DNA of 64,000 bases from JBPYCR01 sp051846915 (lineage in GTDB: Bacteria > Bacillota > Bacilli > Bacillales > Amphibacillaceae): positions 1 through 64,000 of the forward strand of contig NZ_JBPYCR010000014.1 in NCBI RefSeq assembly GCF_051846915.1, written 5' to 3'. Both the position numbers and the translations under genes were made by a program. Every line of letters begins with the position of its first letter. The stretch's first letter is position 1. This document shows, in pieces, positions 1 to 8,268 of this stretch. Under the pieces are notes generated by a model. The model was not told the origin of the DNA. It saw nothing but the letters and a program-made list of their open reading frames with translations, and did not search any database.

Positions 1-8
1 GGTTCATA

Positions 9-72
9 GGGAAGACCTCTTTTCTGTGAATGTTGTCGCTAACTCTATTCTACAGAAAGGGGCTTCCTTTTT
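9..72 (+). terminator. Rho-independent terminator of a gene left of the window
   Basis: A long hairpin has arms GGAAGACCTCTTTTCTGT (9-26) and ACAGAAAGGGGCTTCC (52-67), followed by a T run. It probably ends a plus-strand gene that lies outside the window, which insulates the kinase gene that follows. Confidence 0.75.
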
Positions 73-167
73 TAAATGAAGATCGTTTAATCGTCATTTC
101 TATTTACACAAACTATTTTACACTCTCGAATTACTGAGGCAAGGTATAAAGAAAAGGAGAAAAATTG

Positions 168-3100
168 ATGATAAAAAAGCTGATAATGAACAAGTGGGTG
201 CTCATAATCATCCTTTCCCTCGTTGTTATTATAACTATACGTGTTACATGGATGAATTTTCTAACAACCTTAGAATACCCTAACGCTCCAAGAGCCACTC
301 AGGGAGTACTTGACTTGCGTGAATGGAAATTTAATGATAAGCAAACTTTATCATTAAATGGAGAATGGGAATTTTATCCTGACCATTTTTTAAGTTTCAA
401 CGACCAGATAAAAGAAACACCTTTTTATCTCGATACTCCTATGGAATGGAATATCGCTTTTGATAACCGAGATTCCTTTTCGCATGGAACTTATCGGCTA
501 CAGATATTACTAAACGATGAAAACTTGCAGGAATTTGCGTTAAAGATAAACAAATTACATAATGCTTCCACTATTTTCATTAATGGTAAACAAGTTGGTG
601 AATCAGGTTTAGCTGCTATAACAGAAAAAAAACACATTGGAAGTACCGTTCCTTATACCGTTTCTTTTGAACCGAAACAAACTGAAGTCGAGATTATTAT
701 TCATGCTTCTAGTAATCGACTTGACGGAGGCATAGTTAAACCAATTCAATTTGGGACAGACAAAGCAATAAACTTTCAAAGCCTTTTATCAATTGGATTA
801 CAACTGTTACTTGTTTTCGTCCTTGTGATACATAGTCTATATGCCTTTATTTTATATTTCATGCGTTTTTCTATGAGTAAAACAATTTTTTACTTTTCGT
901 TATTACTTATATTTGCAATTATAACGGTTCTAGGTTCCGACGATAAGTTATTATTTCACTGGATTTCATTTAGTTATGAATGGGAAATTAAATTGGTCTA
1001 CCTATCCTATATCGGTGTGGGAGCATTCATTCCATTAGTAGTCAAACAAATTTTCCCAAGCAATACTTACAAAAAAGCATTACGATATTTTTTAATTTAT
1101 TGTTTTTTATATGCAGCATTTGTACTCTTAACACCACCAATCTATATATATTTAACTTCCAGCGTCCTACTTTCAGGAGTCCTTTTAAGCTCGGTTTTTA
1201 TTTCTTTGTTAAATTTTCGGAAAGCTAAAATTAATATAGATGAAGGCATTTACCTCATACTTGGCTGCATTATTATCGGTAACAATTTGATTTGGACTAT
1301 CTTTATAAGTAATCATTCTAATGTCACGATGCACTATCCATTTGATCTAATTATTGCACTCCTATGCTTTTCAGCTTTTTGGTTTAAACGATTCTTTCGC
1401 CTGACATCTGAATCAGAACAACTTATGGAGAAATTTCGATTTGAAAATCAACGTAAAGATGAATTTTTAGTAAATACATCACATGAGTTAAGAAACCCTT
1501 TAAACGGAATATCAAACATTGCTCAGACTCTTTTGGAAGATAAAAAAAACCTCCTTGAGAAGGAGCATCAAGAAGCACTATCTATACTAGTTAATATAAG
1601 CACACGAATGTCCTATATGTTAAATGACCTGCTAGATATTACTAGATTACAAGAGAAGACGATTCATCTTAATTTAAAGGAGACAAATATACAATCCGTA
1701 ATTACCAGCGTTTTAGATATGGCTAAATTAATGCTAGATGGTAAAGTAATTCAGTTAAAGATTGACATTTCAGACCAATTTCCTGCAGTTTTAGCTGATG
1801 AAAATCGGCTTTTTCAAATATTCTTTAATCTTATTCATAATGCAATAAAGTTTACTGACGAAGGGACAATCACAATTCGCGCTACGATGAAAAAAGATTT
1901 GGCTTCTATTCAAATTGAAGACACTGGAATTGGAATTCAAGAAGATGAATTATCTAATATATTTAAAGCCTATGAACAAGGGGCAATAAATGCCGAAAGG
2001 GCAAGTGGTGGATTTGGTTTAGGCTTAAGTATTAGTAAGCAATTAGTCGAATTACATAACGGGTCTATGTCTGTACAATCTTCACCAGGAGAAGGTTCTA
2101 TTTTTACTTTTACTCTACCAATTTGTAATGAAAAGCATAACAAACAAAAAGCTTCTGCCTCAACGCCTTTTGTACTAGAGGATATTAGCAGTAGTATGTC
2201 AGCAGCAACGCTAGATAATGAAGAGGATAACCCTAGAAAAGTTAAATTAAAACTATTACTAGTAGATGATGATCCTGTCAATCTCAATATACTGACTACA
2301 ATTCTTGAAAAAGATGACTATAGTGTCACTCGCGCAATAAGTGGCACTCAAGCAATGAAAATATTGGAACGTAATCATTTTGATCTTGTGATTACTGATG
2401 TCATGATGCCGTATGTTTCAGGTTATGAATTGACATATTTTATAAGAGAACGCTATAGTGCTTCCGAGCTTCCTGTTCTATTATTAACAGCTAGGACTAG
2501 AACGGATGATGTGCTCTCAGGTTTTAAATCGGGAGCAAATGATTATGTTACAAAACCAATCGATATATGGGAATTCAAGGCAAGGGTGCGTGCTTTAACT
2601 GACTTAAAAGTATCAATAGAAGAACTAATTCGTATGGAAGGGGCATGGCTACAATCACAAATACAACCACATTTTATATTCAATACGTTAAATTCTATCG
2701 CTGCACTTAGTCAGTTTGACGTAACCAAGATGAATAAGCTACTAGAAGAGTTCAGCCTTTATTTACGTCTTAGCTTTGATTTTCATAATGCTGAACCTGT
2801 CGTCCCTCTTGAGCATGAGCTATCTTTAATTCGCTCCTATCTGTACATTGAGAAAACTAGGTTCGGGGACAGATTAACAATTGAATGGGATATGGATAAG
2901 AATATTGATATAGTAATTCCACCTTTATCCATTCAGCCTATCGTCGAAAACGCAGTGATTCATGGTATTTTACCATTTACTAAAGGGGGTAAAATCACAC
3001 TTCGTATTAAAGAACAACCTAATCATGTTGACTTTACTATTAGCGATACTGGAAAAGGTATAACTAAAGAAAATCTTAAGCGCCTATTCACTGAGGATCA

Positions 3101-3230
3101 TCCGTTTACTGGTTCAGGAGTAGGACTAAGAAATGTTGAACGTCGTTTACAACAATTTTATGGCCGAGGTTTAACCGTTCAAAGTGAACCTAACAAGGGA
3201 ACAACTGTAACGTTTACTATCCCTAAATAA
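168..3230 (+). CDS. 7TMR-DISM hybrid sensor kinase with HisKA, REC and LytS-type kinase modules
   Basis: Membrane sensor kinase of about 1020 residues. An N-terminal membrane anchor is followed by an extracytoplasmic beta-rich (jelly-roll-like) domain (about 40-200), seven membrane segments (about 208-410), then a HisKA domain with the phospho-acceptor motif SHELRNPL (His near 439). A HATPase follows with NLIHNAIKF, DTGIGI and GFGLGL boxes. A receiver domain comes next (about 697-815) with DDD, phospho-acceptor VITDVMMP and LTAR/KP. The C-terminus is a second kinase of the LytS/His_kinase type (QPHFIFNTLNS, His near 835) with its own HATPase (DTGKGI, GVGLRN). I chose ATG 168 because AAAGGAGA sits about 8 nt upstream; the TTG three bases earlier is too close. 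No separate response regulator is adjacent. The signal is unknown. Domain calls are secure; the phosphorelay order is inference. Confidence 0.9.
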   Translation: MIKKLIMNKWVLIIILSLVVIITIRVTWMNFLTTLEYPNAPRATQGVLDLREWKFNDKQTLSLNGEWEFYPDHFLSFNDQIKETPFYLDTPMEWNIAFDNRDSFSHGTYRLQILLNDENLQEFALKINKLHNASTIFINGKQVGESGLAAITEKKHIGSTVPYTVSFEPKQTEVEIIIHASSNRLDGGIVKPIQFGTDKAINFQSLLSIGLQLLLVFVLVIHSLYAFILYFMRFSMSKTIFYFSLLLIFAIITVLGSDDKLLFHWISFSYEWEIKLVYLSYIGVGAFIPLVVKQIFPSNTYKKALRYFLIYCFLYAAFVLLTPPIYIYLTSSVLLSGVLLSSVFISLLNFRKAKINIDEGIYLILGCIIIGNNLIWTIFISNHSNVTMHYPFDLIIALLCFSAFWFKRFFRLTSESEQLMEKFRFENQRKDEFLVNTSHELRNPLNGISNIAQTLLEDKKNLLEKEHQEALSILVNISTRMSYMLNDLLDITRLQEKTIHLNLKETNIQSVITSVLDMAKLMLDGKVIQLKIDISDQFPAVLADENRLFQIFFNLIHNAIKFTDEGTITIRATMKKDLASIQIEDTGIGIQEDELSNIFKAYEQGAINAERASGGFGLGLSISKQLVELHNGSMSVQSSPGEGSIFTFTLPICNEKHNKQKASASTPFVLEDISSSMSAATLDNEEDNPRKVKLKLLLVDDDPVNLNILTTILEKDDYSVTRAISGTQAMKILERNHFDLVITDVMMPYVSGYELTYFIRERYSASELPVLLLTARTRTDDVLSGFKSGANDYVTKPIDIWEFKARVRALTDLKVSIEELIRMEGAWLQSQIQPHFIFNTLNSIAALSQFDVTKMNKLLEEFSLYLRLSFDFHNAEPVVPLEHELSLIRSYLYIEKTRFGDRLTIEWDMDKNIDIVIPPLSIQPIVENAVIHGILPFTKGGKITLRIKEQPNHVDFTISDTGKGITKENLKRLFTEDHPFTGSGVGLRNVERRLQQFYGRGLTVQSEPNKGTTVTFTIPK

Positions 3231-3333
3231 GGTTAGTTGTACTAGAGGGACAAAATACCGGGGCTGTTTCTTATTATACTTTGGAACAAATTAAACTATA
3301 TGAGAATGCATGTATTGATGTAACGCTTTGTGT

Positions 3334-3369
3334 CCCGCTTATGAAATAATCGTGTATTTCCTAGGCGGG
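3334..3369. repeat. Imperfect hairpin, possible terminator
   Basis: Arms CCCGCTTATGAAATA and TATTTCCTAGGCGGG pair at 13 of 15 positions around a short loop. It lies about 100 bp after the kinase stop codon and is followed by an AT-rich stretch without a clean T run, so a terminator role is only possible. Confidence 0.4.
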
Positions 3370-3407
3370 GTTATACTTTAAATTTAATTATGCGGTTATC
3401 TTATTTA

Positions 3408-3432
3408 GGGAAATAGCACTGTGCTATTTCCC
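3408..3432. terminator. Perfect 12-bp palindrome, terminator-like
   Basis: GGGAAATAGCAC and GTGCTATTTCCC are separated by one base. The palindrome lies just downstream of the small minus-strand gene at 3502-3612 and could end its transcript, although the following T run is weak on both strands. Confidence 0.5.
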
Positions 3433-3501
3433 ATTTTAGTCATTACTGATAAAACAAACGGAATGAATAAGTCTAAATTCGGGTGTTTACCAAGCTTTGC
3501 G

Positions 3502-3612
3502 TTAATTTCTTCCACCGCGAGAATTCGATCTGCCTTTATTTCTTCTTTGTTCTTTCGGTAGCTTAGCGCCGCCATTTCGCTTTTCTTTATGTGCTTCCGA
3601 ATCTTTAACCAT
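3502..3612 (-). CDS. Small basic hydrophilic protein (36 aa), unknown
   Basis: A 36-residue frame starts ATG behind a strong GGAGGG site 7 nt upstream. The product starts MVKDSEAHKEKRNGG and ends in RSNSRGGRN. It is rich in Lys, Arg, Gly and Asn, with no hydrophobic segment and no Cys. The composition resembles small spore-core or nucleic-acid-binding peptides of Bacillaceae, but I do not recognise a family. A perfect palindrome 70 bp downstream could terminate it. A longer overlapping frame (3405-3656) lacks a ribosome site and is rejected. Confidence 0.5.
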   Translation of the reverse strand: MVKDSEAHKEKRNGGAKLPKEQRRNKGRSNSRGGRN

Positions 3613-4261
3613 GCTATTTCCCTCCATATTTTTTGATTGACTGCGGCACAACACACTTAGAGATTTGTTGTTATGCACTATTTAATTACCCTAGCATTGA
3701 CTTCATATACATCCATAATATAATGGAATACTTTTAATATCGTCACCGAAAAAACTAAAATTATTCTGCAACAACTTCAAGGGCTGATCAATCGCTTCCA
3801 ATAGTCATTCTTATTTCGATAAAAGTCATTAGAAAAATTGGCTTATCATTATATGTCTTTTCAACAAACATACCACCAAAACAGTTTTCTGTACGATAGT
3901 AGTAGTAAAGGGCGACTAAATATTTAATCGCTTCTCCTTACTACTATAATCGAATCAAACTATCTTTTGGTGGCATGGTAAAATAAAAAATGAGAGTGAG
4001 ATTGCATCTGAATGAAGCCGCATCATCAAGTTAATTTGCCTATAAAACAGTAAGTAAAATTCATGTTATCTCACCGTTTTGCATCAGCATCCTTTCCTAA
4101 TTTATCAACCTATGCTCGCACTTCATCTGTTGAGTATGTCTTAACAATTGATTGAAACTCACCCCTTAAGATCTAACACTATTATTCCATGATCATGTTC
4201 CTTTTTAAAAAATTCGTTCTCAGATAAATCAGTGAGCATCTTCCATCAAATTTCCCTACGC
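3613..4261. other. Intergenic stretch with no gene seen apart from one hairpin repeat
   Basis: Both strands are AT-rich with frequent stops in all frames. Apart from the inverted-repeat element at 3869-3977 I see no promoter, RNA or coding signal that I can defend. Confidence 0.5.
3869..3977. repeat. MITE-like imperfect palindrome (about 109 bp)
   Basis: The two halves are reverse complements with a few mismatches and indels. The ends read CATACCACCAAAA and the complement of CATGCCACCAAAA; inner blocks are AGTAGTAA and TTACTACT; the centre is AAATATTTAA. There is no coding content. This is the shape of a non-autonomous mobile element or a long structured RNA. No second copy is obvious in the window. 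Confidence 0.55.
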
Positions 4262-4318
4262 AAAAAAACTGACAGCTAAAAGCTACCTCTCGATACTTTT
4301 AAACCATCAGTTTTTTTA
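4262..4318 (-). terminator. Terminator of proS
   Basis: Read on the minus strand, AAACTGA pairs with TCAGTTT and an inner TAAAAG/CTTTTA block extends the stem; a run of seven T follows. It sits about 115 bp after the proS stop codon. The plus strand also ends in T, so it may work both ways. Confidence 0.65.
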
Positions 4319-4433
4319 AATTTCTTCAATTTATACTATTAGTAGATCTGTTTATTACATTAGCTTCAACCTTAGAATACTCGAGTTACGGAAGCATCTT
4401 TAAAAACTGTCGCTTATGATCTTTTTCACTTAC

Positions 4434-5867
4434 TTAATAAGCCCTCGCCCAATACACCATCTCTTTCGCTTCTTTACCGCAACACACACACGCTTCCGAA
4501 ACTTTTTCCTGTTCAAACGGAATACAGCGTGAAGTTGCCATTGTGTCTTCCTTAATTTTTTCTTCACATGCTACATCACCGCACCACATCGCTTTAATAA
4601 ATCCTGGTTTTTCATCAAGAATTTGCTGGAACTCTTCCATATTCGTTGCAACCGACGTTTTTTCTTCACGATGCTTCAACGCTTTATCAAATAAATTTTG
4701 CTGAATTTCTTCTAGCAATGCAGGCAAACGTTCTTCCACTTGATCCATTGGGACAAATTCCTTTTCTCCTGTATCTCGACGAACGAGGACAACTTGTCCT
4801 TTTTCGATATCTTTCGGTCCGATTTCGACTCGGACTGGGTAGCCTTTCATTTCACATTCATTGAACTTCCAACCCGGCATTTTATCACTTGCATCGATAT
4901 CAACACGAGCAATTTTAGCTAATTGATCACGTAAATCATATGCTTTATCCAATACGCCTTCTTTATGCTGCGCAATCGGAACAATCATAACCTGTGTCGG
5001 AGCTATACGAGGCGGAATTACTAATCCACGGTTATCCCCATGCACCATAATTAGTGCCCCAATCAATCGAGTAGTTATTCCCCATGATGTTTGGTGCACG
5101 TACTGTTGATTGCCATCCTCATCCAAATATTGAATATCAAATGCTTCGGCAAATCCAGTTCCGAACAGGTGGGATGTACCAGCTTGGAGGGCCTTACCAT
5201 CATGCATTAAACTTTCAATCGTCATTGTATATTTAGCGCCGGCAAATTTTTCTTTTTCTGTTTTGTACCCTTTAATCATCGGTATCGCCAAGTGATTTTC
5301 ACAAACATCATTATACACATTTAGCATACGTTCTGTTTCTTCGGCGGCATCTTCATGTGCAGCATGTGCGGTATGTCCTTCCTGCCATAAAAATTCTAGT
5401 GAACGCAGGAAAGGTCTTGTCGTTTTTTCCCAGCGAACGACATTGCTCCACTGGTTATACAGCATTGGCAGATCGCGATAAGAATGAATGTTATTGGAAT
5501 AATACTCACAGAAAAGCACTTCCGACGTTGGACGAACACAAATGCGTTCACCAAGCTCTTCGTCTCCACCGTGTGTTACCCAGGCAACTTCCGGGGCAAA
5601 TCCTTCAACATGATCCTTTTCCTTTTGCAATAAGCTTTCAGGTATAAACAATGGAAAATAAACATTCGTATGCCCGGTTTCTTTAATTTGGCGATCCAGT
5701 TCATCACGCATATTTTCCCATAAAGCAAATCCATATGGCTTGATAATCATCGTTCCACGAACAGATCCATAATCAACTAGTTGCGCCTGCTTGACAACAT
5801 CTGTATACCATTGGGCAAAATCATCTTCCATCGCTGTTATTTTTTCAACAAAATCTTTCTTACTCAT
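4434..5867 (-). CDS. proS: Prolyl-tRNA synthetase, short (type 3) form
   Basis: Class II aminoacyl-tRNA synthetase that charges tRNA-Pro in the cytoplasm. At 477 residues it is the short, eukaryote/archaeon-like form without the inserted editing domain of the long bacterial type. Visible motifs are the class II motif 2 region (WSNVVRWEKTTRPFLRSLEF), HTAHA, QAGTSHLFGTGFA and motif 3 GLVIPPRIAPTQ. The C-terminal part has paired cysteines (ACVCCGKEA) and ends in WARAY, as expected for this type. The start has AAAGAGGTG 6-7 nt upstream. The gene is preceded by a proline-specific T-box leader, so expression should rise when tRNA-Pro is uncharged. About 400 nt of structured insertion separates the T-box terminator from the start codon. 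Confidence 0.93.
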   Translation of the reverse strand: MSKKDFVEKITAMEDDFAQWYTDVVKQAQLVDYGSVRGTMIIKPYGFALWENMRDELDRQIKETGHTNVYFPLFIPESLLQKEKDHVEGFAPEVAWVTHGGDEELGERICVRPTSEVLFCEYYSNNIHSYRDLPMLYNQWSNVVRWEKTTRPFLRSLEFLWQEGHTAHAAHEDAAEETERMLNVYNDVCENHLAIPMIKGYKTEKEKFAGAKYTMTIESLMHDGKALQAGTSHLFGTGFAEAFDIQYLDEDGNQQYVHQTSWGITTRLIGALIMVHGDNRGLVIPPRIAPTQVMIVPIAQHKEGVLDKAYDLRDQLAKIARVDIDASDKMPGWKFNECEMKGYPVRVEIGPKDIEKGQVVLVRRDTGEKEFVPMDQVEERLPALLEEIQQNLFDKALKHREEKTSVATNMEEFQQILDEKPGFIKAMWCGDVACEEKIKEDTMATSRCIPFEQEKVSEACVCCGKEAKEMVYWARAY

Positions 5868-5884
5868 ATAAACACCTCTTTATC

Positions 5885-6262
5885 GTTTTTGGCGAGAAGA
5901 CTCCCACTTCAATTTTGTGAAGGGCAATGCCCAAAAAATAAGTGGGAGATGAATCGCCTTTTGTGTAGCAAAACATTTGTTCGTGTGGTATAATATACCT
6001 GTATAAGTTGCTCTTTGAAAACTGGATATATGAGGTTGTGACAAGAATTGCTTTGTCACGTAAAATATCCAAGCATCACTCGCCCCGTCTAGCCAAAAAG
6101 ACTAAACCTTCGCATTACGCTAGACGGCATGAGGCCAACGTACAAAATCTTTGTTCTCACCGTTGGGACGACGGGTAGAGCCTGCTAAGATAACTGGCGG
6201 TTACTCTGGTGTTCGCAGGAATCCCCCACTTCGAGCGTCAGCTAAGTGGTGGGTAGTTCAAA
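5885..6262 (+). mobile_element. Transposase-less IS200/IS605-like element in the proS leader
   Basis: No open frame of use is present, but the stretch is packed with hairpins: 5891-5958 (GGCGA/TCGCC outer stem, CTCCCACTT/AAGTGGGAG inner stem), 6023-6071 (TGGATAT/ATATCCA around GTGACAA/TTGTCAC), 6085-6127 (CCGTCTAGC/GCTAGACGG), 6181-6219 (CCTGC/GCAGG) and 6226-6249 (CCACTT/AAGTGG). The plus-strand right end reads AAGTGGTGGGTAGTTCAA, which matches what I recall of TnpB-type IS605 right ends. Ends are approximate. It lies between the T-box terminator and proS. I infer a non-autonomous remnant; a proS-specific leader structure is the alternative. Confidence 0.5.
6079..6262 (+). ncRNA. Candidate omega-RNA-like structured RNA, antisense to the proS leader
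   Basis: The right half of the element above has the layout expected of the guide RNA scaffold made from the 3' end of tnpB elements: several stems ending in the CCACTT/AAGTGG hairpin and GGTAGTTCAA, with flanking DNA directly after it in the guide position. No tnpB or iscB is present. Expression is not shown by the sequence; no convincing promoter was found. Confidence 0.35.
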
Positions 6263-6276
6263 TTAGTCAATTTGAA

Positions 6277-6540
6277 CACAAAAATATCCTCCATCCGAAA
6301 AGGGACCGAGGTTTGGTGGTACCACCCTTGTTTACAGTATGTATATAAATATCCGATACAATACTGCACACTTCATTGGATAACGGCTGTTTACCGCGTC
6401 CATCTTCAAGCATGTATGCTATCCACGGACGAACTTCAAGGCAGGTTCCTACTTGTGTCTATGGAAATTTACACCTTCCATTTCCTCTCTTTGAAAGACT
6501 ACAAGTCATACTAATCCTTTTCAACGTTTCCTTCTATATA
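6277..6540 (-). promoter_or_regulatory. T-box leader, proline specifier, upstream of proS
   Basis: On the minus strand the Stem I AGAGAG motif and a GGTG apical loop are followed by the specifier loop GGAACCTG, whose CCT (plus positions 6443-6445) is a proline codon. The helix above the loop (ACTTGT/ACAAGT), the one below (AAGG/CCTT) and the AGTA on the opposite strand fit the standard fold. The T-box AAGGGTGGTACCACC lies at 6315-6329. The terminator pairs CCTC/GAGG and GTCC/GGAT (6288-6311) and is followed by ATATTTTTG. The specifier matches the downstream gene. Confidence 0.9.
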
Positions 6541-6546
6541 TGTCTA

Positions 6547-6575
6547 AATATATAGGTACGTGAAAATAAAGTCAA
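6547..6575 (-). promoter_or_regulatory. SigA-type promoter of the proS T-box transcript
   Basis: TTGACT and TATATT are separated by exactly 17 nt on the minus strand, immediately upstream of the T-box Stem I. Confidence 0.75.
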
Positions 6576-6629
6576 GAATTGTGGAGAATCCCCGCTTTTA
6601 AAGAAAAGTCCCCGAAAAATATTGCTTCA

Positions 6630-6667
6630 AAAAACAGACCACTTCACCCATTCGGATAAAGTGGTCC
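6630..6667 (-). terminator. Terminator of the aminotransferase-serA operon
   Basis: GACCACTT and AAGTGGTC form the stem; on the minus strand it is followed by TGTTTTTTG, 11-48 bp after the serA stop codon. Confidence 0.8.
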
Positions 6668-6677
6668 ATTTCACTTT

Positions 6678-8264
6678 TTACAGATCGACTGCTGTTACGC
6701 GCTCAAAGCCTTCCATTGCTCTGATTTGTTCCAGTTCATCTTCATTTAAAGAATGATCAATCGTAAGCATCATAATTGCATTGCCGCCAACATCCTTACG
6801 TCCTACTTGCATCGTAGCGATATTCACATTGTTTTCAGCAAGCAAATTGCCGACTCGTCCAATGGCGCCTGGTTGGTCTTTGTGATGAACGAGTAACAAA
6901 TGGCCTTCAGGTACTACGTCCATACTGTAATCATCTACTTTAACAATCCGGGAGCCAAGTCCGTTCAACAATGTTCCAGATACTTTTCGTACTGTATTTT
7001 TAGTTTTCATTTTCACCGTTAATAAATTCGTAAATCCTTTTGTTGTTGATGTTTTCTGTTCGTTAATTGTAATTCCTTTTCGCTCTGCCAAATACGCTGC
7101 ATTGACATTGTTCACATGGTCACCTAAATGGCGAGTGAGCAATCCTTTAACCGTGTTTTGGGTTAAAGGAGCAACATCCAGTTCTGTTAAGTCGCCTGCA
7201 TAATAAATATTAATTTCTTCGACAACTTCCTCTTCCAGATGAGCTAAAAATACTCCTAACCTTTCAGATAAATAGAAGTATGGTTCGATTTTACGCATGA
7301 CTTCTTTTGGTACAGATGGAATGTTGACAGGATTTTTCGCCAATCCGCCTGAAACAATCGTAACGACATCATGACTGACATCAATTGCTACATTTTCTTG
7401 TGCTTCAACAGTACTAGCCCCTAAGTGTGGTGTTGCGATTACTTCTTTTAATTCGAGTACTTTATGATCGAGTGCAGGCTCTTGTTCGAATACGTCCAAA
7501 GCCGCACCTGCTACTTTACCACTGACAACCGCATCATATAATGCATCTTCGTCAATAATACCTCCGCGCGCACAGTTAATAATACGAACACCTTTTTTCA
7601 TTAAATCAAAAGCATCTTTATTAATAATATGACGCGTTTCTTTCATTAACGGAGTGTGAACAGTAATGAAATCAGCTGCTTGCAGGACATCTTCTAAGCT
7701 GCCATAGCCAATTCCCATGTTTTCCGCTTTTTCCTCTGTTAAAAATGGATCATAAGCAACGACATTCATACGCTGTCCTTTTGCTCGAAAAGCAACTTCC
7801 GCCCCAATACGTCCAAGCCCTACAATACCTAACGTTTTACCTCTCAATTCCACACCAATATGTGATTTACGATCCCACTTATTGTTCTTAATTGTATAAA
7901 ATGCTTGCGGTATTTTACGTGCCAAAGACATAATCATAGCCATCGTATGTTCCGCCGCTGAATTTGTATTTCCATCTGGTGCATTGACGACAATAACACC
8001 GTTCTCTGTCGCTGCTTCCAAGTCGATATTATCCACACCGACACCGGCGCGACCGATCACTTGTAGCTTGCTTCCTTTTTCAATGACTTCTCTCGTTACT
8101 TGAGTTTGACTTCTTACTAACAAAGCGTCAAAATCTTGAATTTTCTCCATCAATTGCTCATGAGAAAGTTCCGTATCTATTACAACTTCAATATTCTCCG
8201 CTTCTCTTAACGGAAAGATACCTTCTTCGCTTAGCGGGTCACTAATCAATACTTTGAATGTCAT
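6678..8264 (-). CDS. serA: D-3-phosphoglycerate dehydrogenase
   Basis: Oxidises 3-phosphoglycerate to 3-phosphohydroxypyruvate with NAD, the first step of serine synthesis. The 528-residue length is the usual long form. It has an N-terminal catalytic lobe, the NAD fold with GLGRIG near residue 150, the catalytic Arg in NCARGG, the Glu in FEQEP and the His in TPHLGAST. An intervening domain and a C-terminal ACT domain follow (about 455-528, beginning LLLVHHKDQPGAIG), where serine feedback usually acts. AGGAGG precedes the ATG. It starts 4 nt after the upstream aminotransferase gene, so the two are one operon under the T-box at 9521-9807. Confidence 0.95.
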   Translation of the reverse strand: MTFKVLISDPLSEEGIFPLREAENIEVVIDTELSHEQLMEKIQDFDALLVRSQTQVTREVIEKGSKLQVIGRAGVGVDNIDLEAATENGVIVVNAPDGNTNSAAEHTMAMIMSLARKIPQAFYTIKNNKWDRKSHIGVELRGKTLGIVGLGRIGAEVAFRAKGQRMNVVAYDPFLTEEKAENMGIGYGSLEDVLQAADFITVHTPLMKETRHIINKDAFDLMKKGVRIINCARGGIIDEDALYDAVVSGKVAGAALDVFEQEPALDHKVLELKEVIATPHLGASTVEAQENVAIDVSHDVVTIVSGGLAKNPVNIPSVPKEVMRKIEPYFYLSERLGVFLAHLEEEVVEEINIYYAGDLTELDVAPLTQNTVKGLLTRHLGDHVNNVNAAYLAERKGITINEQKTSTTKGFTNLLTVKMKTKNTVRKVSGTLLNGLGSRIVKVDDYSMDVVPEGHLLLVHHKDQPGAIGRVGNLLAENNVNIATMQVGRKDVGGNAIMMLTIDHSLNEDELEQIRAMEGFERVTAVDL

Positions 8265-8268
8265 CGCT

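Noticed and set aside
3405..3656. 83-codon minus-strand gene
   Set aside because: It lacks a ribosome site; a strong site precedes the shorter frame at 3502-3612 in another register; its tail reads through a terminator-like palindrome.
5885..6262. Second T-box or riboswitch in the proS leader
   Set aside because: No T-box sequence, specifier or known aptamer core appears; the hairpins fit an IS605-like right end better.
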